Positions 1 to 11,336 of a stretch of 64,000 nt of DNA are shown in pieces; position 1 is the stretch's first letter; each line of letters starts with the position of its first letter. Source of the stretch: Elephas maximus indicus. Lineage: Eukaryota > Chordata > Mammalia > Proboscidea > Elephantidae. The position numbers were made by a program, and so were the translations under genes. The notes under the pieces are model-generated. The model saw only the letters and a program-made list of their open reading frames with translations, had not been told where the DNA came from and searched no databases. The stretch spans positions 59,544,532 to 59,608,531 of the forward strand of contig NC_064843.1 in assembly GCF_024166365.1 (NCBI RefSeq), given 5' to 3'.

Positions 1-1319
1 CTGCAGCATTAAGAGGCTTCCAGTTACCCAACTCTTTGCCTCTCAAAGCTTTGGAAAGGGTTTCTATTTTATAGACTAGGTTGAAATACCAGGAGAAGGA
101 GAAATGAATCGCCTTACAATTGAAAAGGGAAGAATTTTAAAAATAAAAATAGATAATTAACAGATAGAATCTTTTTAGGTACAATACCTTCCTAAAAGAA
201 GGAGAGTGATTTTTACTCTAACTAGAAACTCTTGATGCTCTCAAAATCTCACCCAGGTCTGTGGAGAATGGGCTCTGTGGACATGACGCTCCATCCACAG
301 AAACTGTGATAAAGCACCAATTAGTAACTGAAGGAACGGAGTGGGAGTGTTCAACCTTTCAGGCGTGCCAGCAATGTGCTCCTTAATTTAAAAATAGGGT
401 ACAGAGTGTTAACAACTGAAAAATAGTGATCGTTTATCACTCAAATTGACATATCTCCTTTGCAGCAGAAGCCAAGGAAGGGATCCCCTCTGCTCCATTT
501 GCTCTGGCTTTCATCTAACTTCTCTGAGAAAGGACCAGATGCTCTAATGAGGGGCACCAGATACCAGATATATTTGGAGATCAGGAGAAACGCACTGGTA
601 GCTTTCCACTCGAGACGTCTACCTTCTCCCAGCTTCTCAGTGCATTTTCTAAGCATCACTCACCAGCGAGTCTTATTATCCCTTTCTGCAAATGGTAGAA
701 AAAGTGGTGCAGTCCAGCTAAAAGGGCTCACTGGAAGCTATAGGGAAAGCCACATGTGCAGCTCAAAATAGAAACCAAGAGCTCTGGGAAGCTCAGATAG
801 CTCAAGATGGTCCTTTAATCTCCAGGCCCTTCTGTGTCTTTATAGACAATAACCTTTCCCTGAAAGAGTTTTTTTTCCTAATGACAGGGCTGCCAATTCT
901 CCCTCCATGATGTTGTAAAAAGGTGACATTTAACAGAGGAAACTGAAACTCTAATTGACTTCTCCTAAAGCAGAAAAACAAGTGCCTTATATTCCTTCCC
1001 TTGGCCAGATGTTTGTAATTGTCCCCTTGGGATTCTACCTCGAGGGAAGCTGAAGAGGCAAAATAGGACTGGCCGCTTGAATTAGTCTAGTGATATACTC
1101 AAGATTTTTTTTAACTGCCTGGTGGAAGACAGGGAGAGCCCATCCAAGGAAGAGAGTTCTAGCACATCAGTAGACCCTGGGGCCAATGCAGCCCCAGCAT
1201 CTCTTCCAATGAAAAAGAACTGGAGTCAAACCCTCCTCCATTTCTAGACTGGGTATATGGGGACTAGGACTATTTGGATTAGTTGTGTTATGTGCTTTGG
1301 CTAAGGGAAGCTTAGCAGA
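1..1319. other. Non-coding sequence, nothing recognised
   Basis: No repeat family, RNA gene or credible exon was recognised. The longest open frames are about 100 codons, overlap on opposite strands and show no recognisable domain, so I treat them as chance. Confidence 0.5.
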
Positions 1320-1590
1320 GATGATGTGAGCAAAGTCTTGAAATGTACTTGTGCAGGGGTCTTGTGCTTCTATCATCATCATGAGAAGAACATGCCCCAG
1401 GGAGCCTACTGATCCAGGAGGGATGAGAGACACCTGGAGCCTAGGGCCTAGCTCTGCTGAATCCAGCCTAGATTTACCAATCCGCAGCAACTCCGCAAAC
1501 ATATAAGCAAGACATAATTGCTTATTGTTGTAATCCACTGAGTTTGATGGTGGCTTGTTATACAGCACATGTTACAGCTGACTGATACAG
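1320..1590 (+). mobile_element. Old LTR-type repeat, 3' part
   Basis: The stretch ends with a GCTTATTGTTGTAA motif, a 'CCACTGAGTTTGATGG' motif, a GTTATACAGCA motif and CTGATACAG. Similar tails occur at about 6180-6525, 11340-11612 and 63085-63480, so this is a dispersed family. The layout resembles the 3' end of mammalian MLT1/MaLR-type LTRs with their AATAAA-like region, but I did not assign the subfamily. The left border is approximate. Confidence 0.45.
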
Positions 1591-1680
1591 GGCCTGTATT
1601 GAAAGGAGAATAGACAGAGGTTCTTAGTGTGCTATGGACAATCTTGCAATAGTGCCCAGGTTGTTAGTAGCTAGTTACTG

Positions 1681-2072
1681 TGTTGTTGTTAGTTGTCGTT
1701 GAGTTGACTCTGACTCATGGAAACCAGTGTACAACAGAACAAAATGTTACCCAGTCCTGGGTCATCTTCACAATCATCGGTATGCTCAAGTCCATTGTTG
1801 TGGCCACTGTGTGTTTTGAGTGCCTTCTAACATATGAGGTTCATCTTCTAGAGTTATAGTGGAAAAGTGATTCCATGTGATTCTTGGAATTTTCATTGGC
1901 TAGTTTTCAGAAGACTTCCAAGCTTTTCTTCCTAGTCTGTCTTAGTCTGGAAGCTCCATTGAAATCTGCCTTCCATGGGTAACCCTGCTGGTATTTAAAA
2001 TACCTGTGGCATAGCTTCTAGTATCATAGCAAAATGCAGGCCACCACAGGACAACAAATTGACAGAAGAGTG
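1681..2072 (-). mobile_element. Internally deleted non-autonomous RTE element
   Basis: Reading + to -, the first ~190 bp match the RTE 3' end in antisense (TTGTTGTTAG, then GACTCTGACTCATGG). The next ~190 bp match the antisense of the RTE 5' end (CTTCCTAGTCTGTCTTAGTC, then CTGGTATTTAAA, then a motif related to CAACAAATTGACAG). Both ends can be compared with the full-length copy at 29490-32710. The roughly 2.8 kb in between, including all coding sequence, is missing. The element is about 390 bp and would need the machinery of full-length RTEs. Clear target-site duplications were not seen. Confidence 0.7.
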
Positions 2073-2279
2073 GTGGAATAACTGTGAGAAGAACTGAATT
2101 CAATGAGGATTATTTTATTTCATGTATTTTAAATAGAGTGAACCACACTGTGTGTTCTGAAGGTCTGGCCTACCTGTTCACTTCTTGACAGTAGCTATTA
2201 TGAATCATTTCCAATGACTTCTTCCCCATTTCTTCCTCAGTAGGTATGTTGGCAACTGTCTATGACTCAATCCTGGGCT
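2073..2279. other. Non-coding spacer
   Basis: No recognisable feature was found between the RTE derivative and the L1 tail. Confidence 0.5.
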
Positions 2280-3030
2280 GATCCGCAAACACCCATACAC
2301 TCACCCCCTAGATTCTACAATTAACATTTTGCTGTATTTGCTTTATTATGTATCTGTCCACTATCCGTCTTTCTATCCATTCATCAATCCATCTTATTTC
2401 TTTAAAGTTTCAAAATAAGTTGCAGACATCAATATACTTCATCACTAAACACTTCAGTATGCATATTATTAACTAGAGTTCAATACTTGTTTTGAGTTTT
2501 TTTTTTTTTTCCTTTTTCATAAAAATTTACACACAGTGAAATACACAAATCCGAAGCATATGCTTTGGTGAATTTTGACCAGTGCCCACCCTCATCACCC
2601 TGCAGGTGTCCTCAGACCCTTTCCCAGCCCACCTGCATGTCAAGGTAGACACTATTATGATGTTTTTCCACCATAGATTAGTTTTGCCTGTTTTATAATT
2701 TTGTGTAAATTCATATGGAGCGTTGGTGGCATAGTGGTTAAGACTGGCTGCTAACCAAAAGGTCAGCAGTTCGAATGCACCAGGTGCCCCTTGGAAACCC
2801 TGTGGGGCAGTTCTGCTCTGTCTTCTGGGGCCACTATGAGCCGAAATTGCCTGGTCAGCACCTGGCTTGGTGGGTTATGTAGTCTTTTGTGTCCAGCTTC
2901 TTCTTTTCAGTGTGAAGAGATTCGTCCACGCTGTGTCATTCAGGATTCTCATTTTTAAGTGAGTCATTAGACGACATCTTTTGCAGACTGTTCTTTACCT
3001 TAAAATTTGGGGATTCTGTGATGCGTATGC
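2280..3030 (-). mobile_element. Old L1 3'-end fragments (antisense)
   Basis: The text resembles an ancient mammalian L1 (L1M type) 3' end in antisense, with runs such as TTACACACAGTGAAATAC, GGTGAATTTTGACCAGTG and TAGTTTTGCCTG. It is interrupted by a SINE at 2718-2880. No open frame survives. Confidence 0.5.
2718..2880 (+). mobile_element. Afrotherian tRNA-derived SINE
   Basis: A tRNA-like head carries an A-box-like TGGCATAGTGGTTAAG and a B-box-like segment GGTCAGCAGTTCGAATGC. The conserved body TTGGAAACCCTGTGGGGCAG follows. The 3' part is diverged (GCCACTATGAGCCG). It sits inside an older L1 tail. Confidence 0.8.
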
Positions 3031-3041
3031 CAATACGCTAA

Positions 3042-3192
3042 ACCAAAACAAAAAAATAAAAAACCAAATCCATTGCCATCAAGTTAAATTCTGACTCATA
3101 GTGACCCTATAGGACAGAGTAGAATTGCCCTATGTGGCCTCCAAGGCTGTAATCTTTACAGAAGCATTGCCACATCTTTCTCCCGGCAGATA
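3042..3192 (-). mobile_element. Afrotherian SINE, long-body variant, truncated
   Basis: This is an antisense SINE with its A-rich/AACC tail on the left, then CATTGCCATCAAG, GACCCTATAGGACAGAG, and the extra segment TGTAATCTTTACAGAAGC. That segment is absent from the short variant. The tRNA-like 5' end is missing, either by truncation or because the next SINE inserted here. Confidence 0.75.
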
Positions 3193-3198
3193 CAGTAA

Positions 3199-3376
3199 AC
3201 CAAAACCAAAACCAAACAAACAGAAAATCCTCTGAGGTTGAGCCGATTCTGATTCATAGCGACTCTATAGGTCAGAGTAGAACTGCCCCATAGGGTTTCC
3301 AAGGAGCAGCTGGTGAATTTGAATTGCTGACTTTTTGGTTAGCAGCCAACCAACCACTGCACCACCCGGGCTCCAA
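3199..3376 (-). mobile_element. Afrotherian SINE (antisense)
   Basis: A near-complete antisense copy with an AACCAAAACC tail, GACTCTATAGGTCAGAGTAG, CCATAGGGTTTCCAAGGAGC and an end at CCACCCGGGCTCC. It directly follows another antisense SINE. CAGATA flanks may be a short target-site duplication. Confidence 0.8.
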
Positions 3377-5325
3377 CAGATAGAGCAATCTTTAACTAAT
3401 ACACTTTAACGGAACAGCCTTCTCAAGCAAGCATTTCTCCTGCTTGTCCGTCAAAGATCTCCTTCTTTGGTTTTCATCTCTCCCCCTCTCCCTCCCTTGT
3501 TTAGGGGTGGTAAATCTTTCAAAACTGCTGAAGAAATTTATCGAGATTTGTCTCATAGGCACAGTGTTTTACTTACTTATTTTTTATGTTTGTATTGCAG
3601 TAAAACATATAATCACACACACACACACAAAAATGCCATTTAAACTACTCCTGAGTGTACAATTCAGCGACATTAGTGACATTCACCATGCAGGCACAGT
3701 GAGTTTCATTACCTGAGTTCTGCAGACACAGGAGCTGGCCAAGCTCTTATAACTACATCTGACTTTTTCCCAAGGGGTTGTCAGCAGTTTATCCTTAGCA
3801 GGGTTAGGGGTGTGATTGAGAGACTTGGCAATTTGTTCTTCTTACTATTTCTCTGCTCTGGTTGTCTGCGTATCAGGGTCCATAGCAGTGGATGGGAAAA
3901 ATAAAAGTAAAGTGACAGTGTCCTCCAGAATACCTAAATGCCGGTGCTCAGCCTGCTTAACCACGTTATTCCCTAGACTTAGCTTGAGCTAATTAGACTG
4001 CTTCTAGTGTGGCTGGTGGCTTTGTACTTTGTCAATTTAGCTGAGCTGGAACTGCGTTTTTTTAGAATTCTCGTTCCCTGCAGATTTCTGTGGTTAGCAC
4101 GGACCATGTGACCTTGAGTGATATTTGAAAGGCAAGTGAAGCAGCACTGTATCCTTTTTACATCTGAAAGTTGGCACAGTCCACCAGGCCCAGTTGCAGC
4201 CCGTGTGAATTGTCCCTGTTCTGCTGGCTCACTCTGACTTGTGGCAGCAGCCAGCCACAACTCCTACTTCAGCTTTTCTAACTCCTAGGTCTGTGCGTGC
4301 AGCCCCTAGGTGACGGCGGGGCCTGTGGCAACGTCAGCTCCCCCGTCTCCCTCTTCAGCTTCTCTGACTTCTGGTCTAGGCTGCCTGCCCTCCTGAGCTT
4401 AGGCCCAGCACCAGCTGCAGGAGCAACATCTGTACATAAACTGCTTAACCCACTCCCACAAATGTACAAGGTCAAATCCGCATAACAAACCTCATAGTCC
4501 CTACCATTTCTAATGATTCTGTGTCTGATTGCACCCTGAGGGCACCGCTCAGGGGTTAACCTTTCCCACCACGGAGGATGGGCAGCATTCACTGCTTTCT
4601 CTCTCTCTTCTCGCTCACTCCCACTTTGGTTCCAGGTTCCACACGTCTCCACGCAACCACCAGGTTCAGGCAGTCCTGGCCAGGCCAGCCTCAAAGGGTG
4701 ACTCTTGCTGAACCCGAGCCAGTCCTCACCAATGAGATGGGGAAGAAGTCCATTGAGGGGCCTCTGGAAAATAGGCCTTCTGGATCAAGAGAAGTATGGG
4801 AGAAAATGGCTTTCTTTTGTTCCACTGGACGTTGCCTGAAACTATTGTTGCCGTCTTGTAGCCATAAGGGGAGCTGGCCTCAGAGAACACGCCTCAGACA
4901 GCAGATTAGGAAGATGGAGGGAAAGACCTGGAGTCTTTGAAGACTCATTGAGCCACTGAAGAAACCAACTCTGGGAGGACCAACTCTGGCATGGCCAGCT
5001 CATCCCTGTTTGCCCAGGACTTTTCTGGTTTTAACACTGAAGCTCTTGTGTCCTGGGAAGCCCCTCAGTCCTGAGCAAAGCAGGCGGTTGGTCTCTCTAG
5101 CACTGCCTCAGGACTTCTTTTATGTGAGATAATATTTCCATTCACTGTTTAAGCCTTTCGAGTTGTGGCTGTTCTTGGTGCTTGTAGCTGAAAGTATCCT
5201 GAATGTTATGGGACAGTAAAAGAATGTGCCTTTGTTTCTGACAGCAGTTATAAAGGAGGAATTCTAAAAAAAAATGTAGTATCAATACCATTGAAAAAGT
5301 GCATCGCTTATCTTAGAAAATGTAT
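3377..5325. other. Mostly unassigned sequence with a short L1 trace
   Basis: Bases 3590-3690 resemble an antisense L1M tail (AATGCCATTTAAAC, GTGTACAATTCAGC) containing a short CA run near 3615-3630. From 3960 to 4700 the sequence is GC-richer and has a 138-codon minus-strand frame plus overlapping plus-strand frames, with no recognised domain. It may be an old repeat, but I cannot name it. Confidence 0.4.
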
Positions 5326-6179
5326 CTGTGTATGTGTGTGTGTTTTATTTTGTCTATTCACAAACAGTTTCATTAATTTATGGGCAGGCGTACCTTACGT
5401 ATTTTACCAAATACAAAAAGCTGCCACTTAGGCATGGGTATAACATACACAAAGATAAATATAACTGTTCTATTTTAGGTATACACATGCCTTTTGGCCT
5501 TTCTTTAGCTCTGTCCTAAAATAAGAGTGCCCTCACATGGGCCAGATCCCCGAATGACAGAGGCTTAACTAAGGTATGGCAAGTATTGCACAGGCCCTGG
5601 GTGCAGGCGGCCCCTGAGTAGTTTCTATTAACTGGGTACGGCCGGAGGCACATCTACAGAAAATGGTGCCTATGGCAAGCACTGAAGTTGCGCCCCTCTC
5701 CAAACATCGGACGTGCTTCTTTTTGATAACTTTACCATAATATCAACTCAAAAATACCATCCTTGAGGAAGGACATTGGGCTATATTGGTTTTATAGAAA
5801 CTGCTCAGTGGCGTCCCACACCCAGGGCCAGCGCAATACCGTAGATGCACGCTGCATGCCTTTTGGGGGCAGGGGAGAGTGGGAGCTGATCTCTGTTCTA
5901 TACATTTAATTGCCTCAATTCAGGTATTAGAATTTTAAGAGTATATTTTAACATGAGTTTGGTGTAGTCCAGTGATTTTTTTTTTTCCCAGAAAGAAAGA
6001 CTTATAGGACTTGATAATGTCCTCCTGTGGTTGTGGAAGATTCGTTGCATTATTGGTCCCCAGTTCTCTCCCCCTTCCTGTGGCCTTCCTATGTACCTTG
6101 CCACACTGCCTGGTAGTGTCCTCAGCTTCCCGGATCTCCCGCGATGACTTGGATTGCCCATGTTTTGTTCTTTGGCCCA
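5326..6179. other. Non-coding sequence, nothing recognised
   Basis: There is a TG-rich start (TGTATGTGTGTGTG). The open frames up to about 110 codons overlap each other and have no domain signature. Confidence 0.4.
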
Positions 6180-6525
6180 TAGGTGCAAGAAGAGGCTTGA
6201 GAAGCACTCTCCGAGTTGAGATTGTTCACTCATGCCTCTGCTTCCACCATGACAACACTCCCAGGCTAGCCTGGTGGAGAATGAGAATCACATGGCCCAG
6301 GCACCCGTGTTGCCACAGTTGATAGCCAGACAACTGCCAGACATGTGAGCAAGCCCAGAGGAGACCAGAAGGAGCACCCAGCTGAACCCAGCCTAAATCG
6401 ATGACCCATTGATTTGTGATCTAACATTGATTTGTGATCTAAATAAATGCTTCTTGCTTTGAGCCACTGAGTTTGGGGGTGGTTTGTTATATAGAATTAT
6501 TGTGACAATTGATGGCTAAGATATG
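6180..6525 (+). mobile_element. Old LTR-type repeat
   Basis: This copy shares its tail with the ones near 1590 and 63480: AAATAAATGCTTCTTGC, GAGCCACTGAGTTTGGGG, then GGTTTGTTATATAGAAT. The sequence AATAAA is a likely LTR polyadenylation signal. A short internal repeat, TTGATTTGTGATCTAA, occurs twice at 6410-6442. The family name is uncertain. Confidence 0.45.
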
Positions 6526-8195
6526 TTTTTCCTACCAGGGACAATTTGGGATGGGCTATGAATGTGTTGACTTTACATGTTGGGCTTGTCCCCCAGGAAT
6601 GCCAATGGGAAATCCTATGTGGCTATTTAAATTTAATTGTGATTAAATGAAGTCAAAAATTCAGTTTTTCAGTTGCACTAGCCATATATTAAGTGCCCAG
6701 AATTCACATAGGGCTAGAGGCTACAGCTTTGAACAGTGCAGATAGAGACATTTTAATTATCACAGAAAATTCTGTTGGACGGTTCCGGTCCCAGTGCTTA
6801 TACTCAAATTTCATATTTACAAAATCCATTCTGTTTAACTTCTAGTTTCTGTGACCCATTGATTCTGGCAGCCCTTCACTCTACCAGTTTGAGAAAATGA
6901 GTTATTGTTTTCTAGGTTATTGTATAAAACTCAAGCTAGCCTGTTTTGACACCTACAACGCTAAATATTCTCTTAGTTTACATGTCATAAAGCCGGCCAT
7001 AAAGTGGAATCTTTATTTATTTAAGTATGCAGGCAGAAAGGAGTACGGAGGGAGTAACTTCTCTTCCAGGCAGAGTGAGGCTGTGGGAGGGCATGAGGCC
7101 AGCTGAGAGAACCCCCATGAGCATGGCCCAACTTGAGTTGTAAAAACCACAGTGAAACCTGATGGGGGAAAAAAGAAGAAAATGATGCACAAAAGGGAAT
7201 ATTGGGCAAAAATCAGGAATGCCCATGCTCCACCAGGCTAGGTTCCCCTGTACTCATCTCTGATTTAGGGGCTTGAGCTAGAATTTTCTAGAATGAAGGT
7301 CCTTTCCTCATCCTCTGGTTTCCTCAAGGAGGGATTTTCCATTAAAGTAATTCCCCACCCCACCCCACCCCAAATTGCTCTTGCTCTCTCTCTACCCCTT
7401 AAATTACTGGGATGGGGTGACTTTTGTGAGTGGTAAGCCTGGCAGTATTAACCCAGCTGCTGTACTATTACACTCCACATGCAGAGCCTCCCAGGATGAT
7501 TTGTGGGTGAGTCCACCTTGAATTCTGGGGTTAGTAGGCAGGCCCACTGAGTCCTCACATTAAGCCTGGTCCTCTAACTATGCTTCTATCAGTGATAAAG
7601 GCAGAAGTTTGGTTTCCATCTGCCATTCCTTATCTTATTTCTCAATTTCTTCAGAGTCCAGGTGGTGACGAGAAATGCTGTTTACTGGATGTTCCCACAG
7701 AGACCTGAAGCAGGTCTTGGGAATGTGTTTCCCGAGGCTGTCCTGGGCTAGTCTTGGGCTGCGTTTGTGCTCTGGTCTTCCAGGTTAGCCTGTATCTGAC
7801 CCCAAAATCGGAAGCACATCTAAGCTGGATATTTGTGTGGATTTACTGCATGGTGGGCAGGACTTGATAGAAGCCAACAGCTTGAACTGCATGGTGGGCA
7901 GGACTTGATAGACGCCAACAGCTTGAACTGAAGTTTCAGGAAGGACAGAGCTTGGATGGAAAGAGAGGACAGGATCCCCAAACCTGGAGGCAGGAAGCTC
8001 AAGGCAGGTGTAAAAGGGGAGTGTAAAAACCAGCTGGTCTGAGTGAAGGGCTCCTGGGGGACCACGATGAGAGCATGCCTGCAGAACCAGGCAGGGATCA
8101 TTTTGAAACTTTGCATTTTGAGCTATGTTCTATGAACTTACCTTGGAAGGGAATGATGGACTTCGAAGGCGTTTAATTAGAGGAATGACATGCTC
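6526..8195. other. Mostly unassigned sequence, possible old DNA transposon
   Basis: Bases 6580-6800 resemble a MER-type DNA transposon fragment (CACTAGCCATATATTAAGTG, then GAAAATTCTGTTGGAC), with low confidence. A short CCCCA repeat lies near 7353-7372. A 41-bp tandem duplication at 7845-7926 is listed separately. No gene is supported. Confidence 0.35.
7845..7926. repeat. 41-bp tandem duplication
   Basis: Two nearly identical 41-bp units start at 7845 and 7886. Each contains GCATGGTGGGCAGGACTTGA and ends with CCAACAGCTTGA. They differ by one base (GAAGCC versus GACGCC), which implies a recent local duplication. Confidence 0.9.
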
Positions 8196-8588
8196 AGAGT
8201 GTGTTTTTTAATGGAGATATAATTCACAAACCATAAACATTACGATTTTAAAGTATACAACTCAATGGTTTTTAGCATATTCACAAGGTTCTACAACCAC
8301 TGACACACTATATAATTCCCAAGCACTCCATCGCCTTGAAAAGAAATTCCCATACCCTTTAGTACTCCCCATTTATCCCTACTCCACCCCCTAGAAACCA
8401 CTAATCTACTTTCTATCTCTATGGATTTGCCCGTTCTAGAAATTTCATATAAATGGAACCAGACGATGGGTAGCCTTTTTCGTCTGGCTGCTTTCACGTA
8501 GCATAATATTTTCAAAGTTCATCCACGTCGTAGCATGTTTTGGTACTTTATTTCCCTTTTTATGGCTGAATAATATTCTATTATATGG
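8196..8588 (-). mobile_element. L1M-type 3' end, first part (antisense)
   Basis: This is L1 3' sequence in antisense: GGAGATATAATTCACAAACC, AAAGTATACAACTCAATGG, and the later TATGGCTGAATAATATTC. The L1 text resumes near 9380 after an unrelated insertion of about 790 bp. Confidence 0.7.
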
Positions 8589-9379
8589 TACCTGGAATTA
8601 GTCAAACTTGAGGTTAAGGGGATAGTCCTCCAGAGACTTCCAAATCTGCTCAAGACTTCAGACACCAGCTGCAAGTTTGGGGTAGCCGGGCCCATCCACA
8701 CTTCTGATCAGCTGGTTACAAATTGTGGGGTCCCCACACATTCCTTTAAATCCAATAATTTGTTAGAATGTCTCACAGAACGACTCAGGAAAGTGCTATA
8801 CTTATGATTACAGTTTTATTATAACAAAAGGATATAAATAAGAACCAGTGAAGAGACACATAGAGTGAAACCTGGGACTGGGAGGGTGCCAAACACAAAG
8901 CTTCTGAGTCCTCAGGGAGTATTGCCAACCCAGGTAGGCTCTTATGAGCTTCAGTGTCCAGAGTTTTTATTATATAAACATGATTGATTGAATCATTACC
9001 TACATAATTGAACTCAATCTCCAGCTCCCACCCCCAAAAGTTGGGCTGATATAACATGGCTCAAAGCACCAACCCTCTAATCGCATGGCCAGCCCCTATC
9101 CTGAGTCATCTCATTAGCATAAACTATCTAGGGGGATACATTGAGTCACCTTGTTAGTATAAACCGTGAAATGTGGTCCCAGGGACCCACCATGAATAAC
9201 AAAAACAATCCTATCACTCAGGAAATTCCAAGGCTTTAGAGGTTATCCTCCAGGAGCTGAGACAAAGACCAGACCTGTCTTTAAAACAAAAACAAAAAAC
9301 CAAACCCATTGCCATCAAGTTGATTCCAACTTATAGTGACCTGTCTTTAGGTAAGGCCAAATTCCTTACAAATATAACT
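8589..9379 (-). mobile_element. LTR-like insertion inside an L1
   Basis: About 790 bp of foreign sequence splits an antisense L1. It includes TTATGATTACAGTTTTATTA, AAACATGATTGATTGAATCA and TATCACTCAGGAAATTCC. These resemble, from memory, antisense mammalian ERVL/MaLR-class LTR sequence, but the subfamily was not identified. No retroviral coding sequence is visible. A 54-bp SINE fragment with its own target-site duplication lies inside at 9284-9337. Confidence 0.4.
9284..9337 (-). mobile_element. Ultra-short 5'-truncated SINE with TSD
   Basis: Fifty-four bases of antisense SINE 3' end (AAACAAAAACAAAAAACC, then CATTGCCATCAAGTTGATTC) are flanked by a perfect 12-bp target-site duplication, GACCTGTCTTTA, at 9272-9283 and 9338-9349. 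The tRNA-like promoter part is absent, so this is a dead-on-arrival insertion. Confidence 0.85.
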
Positions 9380-10430
9380 ACACCATACTCTATTTATCTA
9401 CTCATTAGCTGATGGACGTTTGGGTTGTTTCCGTTTTGGCTGTTATGAATAGTGTTGTTAGGAAAATCTGCACAAGTTTTTGTATGAACATATGTTTTCA
9501 AGTCTCTTGGCTGTACACCTAGGAGCGGACTTGCTGGGTTGTATGGTAACTCGTTGTTAAACTTTTTGAGGAACTGCCAATCTGTGTCTGCTTGATTTTA
9601 CATTCCCACCAGGAGAATATGAGGGTTCCAATTTCTCCACATCCTTGTCTATACTTTTTATTTCCCATCTTTTTGATTATAGCCATTCTAGTGGGTGTAA
9701 GTGGTATCTCATTGTGGCTTTGATTTGCATTTCTGTAATGGCCAGTGGTACTGAGTATATTTTTATATTCTTCTTAGCCATCTGTATATCTTCTTTGGAG
9801 AAATGTCTATTCAAATTCTTTGTCCATGTTTTAGAGTTCTTTAAATATTCTGGATACTAACCCTTTATCAGATATATGATTTGCAAAAATTTTCTCCCAT
9901 TCTGTGAGTTGTTTCTTCACTTTTTGATAGTGTCCTTTGATGCACAAAGGATTTTGGTATTTATCAAATCCACTTTATCTGGTTTTTCTTTGGTTGTTTG
10001 AGCTTTTGGTGTCATATCTAAGTAACGGTTGCCTATTCCAAGGTCATGAAGATTTACACCTATGTTTTCTTCTAAGAGTTTGTAGCTTTAGCTCCTACAT
10101 TTAGGTCTTTGATCTATTTTGGGTTAATTTTCATATGTGATATAAGAACATGGACCCAACTTTGTTCTTTTACATGTAGAAATCCAGTTGTTCCAGCACC
10201 ATTTGTTGGAAAGACTATTCTTTCACCATTGAATGGTCTTGGCACCCTTGTCGAAAACCAATCTACTCTCAATTCTGTTTCATTAATCTATATGTCTGTC
10301 CTTATGCCTGTACCACACTGTCTTGGTTACTGAAGTTTTATAGTAGGTTTTCTACCACTGAAATCAGCAAGTGTGAGGCCTCCAACTTTGTTCATTATCT
10401 GAGTGTTTTTTTCCTAAGCATTTACCTGGT
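9380..10430 (-). mobile_element. L1M-type ORF2 3' part (antisense)
   Basis: This continues the L1 begun at 8196. Signatures are GATGGACGTTTGGGTTGTTT, AGTGGTATCTCATTGTGG, GATTTGCATTTCTGTAATGG and GTACCACACTGTCTTGG. They are the usual antisense ORF2/3' UTR text of mammalian L1. All frames are broken. Confidence 0.8.
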
Positions 10431-11146
10431 AGAGGAAAGTTCAGCCAAAAAGACGAGAAATAGGGTGATGGTAAGGAGACTGACCATAGCCACGTGGGAA
10501 GTGTCAGTGATAACCCTGTGAACCCAGCTTGTGAGTTCTGCTGTTTAGATATTTATATATGTTTCCCTCTTCTACTAGTCTATAAAGAGTTTTGTAGACA
10601 TATTTGGTTTCCTTTGTGTATTGTCAAAAGTGCCCAGTACAATGCCTTCCACATAATAGTAGGTGCTCAGTAAATATTTGTTGAATGAATGGTCGTGAAG
10701 GCAACCTTAGGGTACTTGAGTACTCACATTGCCCAAATTCCTGTAGAACTCTTGGGGAAGTTCAGCGAAGAAATGATCTCAGGAATTCTGAAACGTTTCC
10801 TCAGAACTCCTGATTTTCAGAAACGGGCCCTCAGGGCTCAGGAGGCGATGACAATGAATGTGGGAATGGGGAGCCCCCGTCTTGCCTGAAGTGAGTGGTA
10901 TTTCTTTTTCAACGTTGGCTGGTTGTTGCCAAGCAGGAAGGCAGGTCCAGGGTCTTCCCATGCATAAGAAAAGCCAGAAATCTGGATTTTAAATGTGAAA
11001 TCTCTCCCTTTTTAAATGTCAGTAGCTGTGGCAGATTGCATGTTTGGTTCCAATTTTTCACCCTGTCGTGGCCTCATCGTGGGCACTGTGGGCTTCTCCA
11101 GCCTGTGACCTGGGGCCTGGCTATAAGAGTTGTTTTTGCTGCAGAT
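10431..11146. other. Unassigned sequence with an L2 tail
   Basis: Bases 10608-10690 resemble the 3' end of L2 (GTAGGTGCTCAGTAAATATT, then TGTTGAATGAATGG). The remainder has no recognised content. Open frames of 66-107 codons here have no domain signature. Confidence 0.45.
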
Positions 11147-11336
11147 AAAAAAACAAAAACCAAACACATTGCCACTGAGTTGATTCTGACTCATGGTGAC
11201 CCCATGTGTGCAGAGTAGAACTGTGCTCCGTAGAGTTTTCAAGGCTGTGACCTTTCAGAGGCAGATCGCTAGAGATTTCTTCCAAGGTGCCTTTGGGTGG
11301 CTTTGAGCCAGCAACCTTTCAGTTAGTGGTCAAGTG
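11147..11336 (-). mobile_element. Afrotherian SINE, long-body variant (antisense)
   Basis: The copy starts with an A-rich tail and AACCAAACACATTGCC, continues with GACTCATGGTGACCCC and CAAGGCTGTGACCTTTC, and ends with a diverged tRNA-like head. It matches the long-body variant also seen at 17397-17586. Confidence 0.75.

Noticed and set aside
4278..4694. 138-codon minus-strand frame with overlapping plus-strand frames
   Set aside because: GC-rich sequence with several overlapping open frames on both strands is typical of chance openness. No domain or splice context was seen.
7350..7375. CCCCA-rich run as a telomere-like or G-quadruplex element
   Set aside because: Only a few imperfect units are present, with no flanking telomeric repeats. 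It is a simple repeat.
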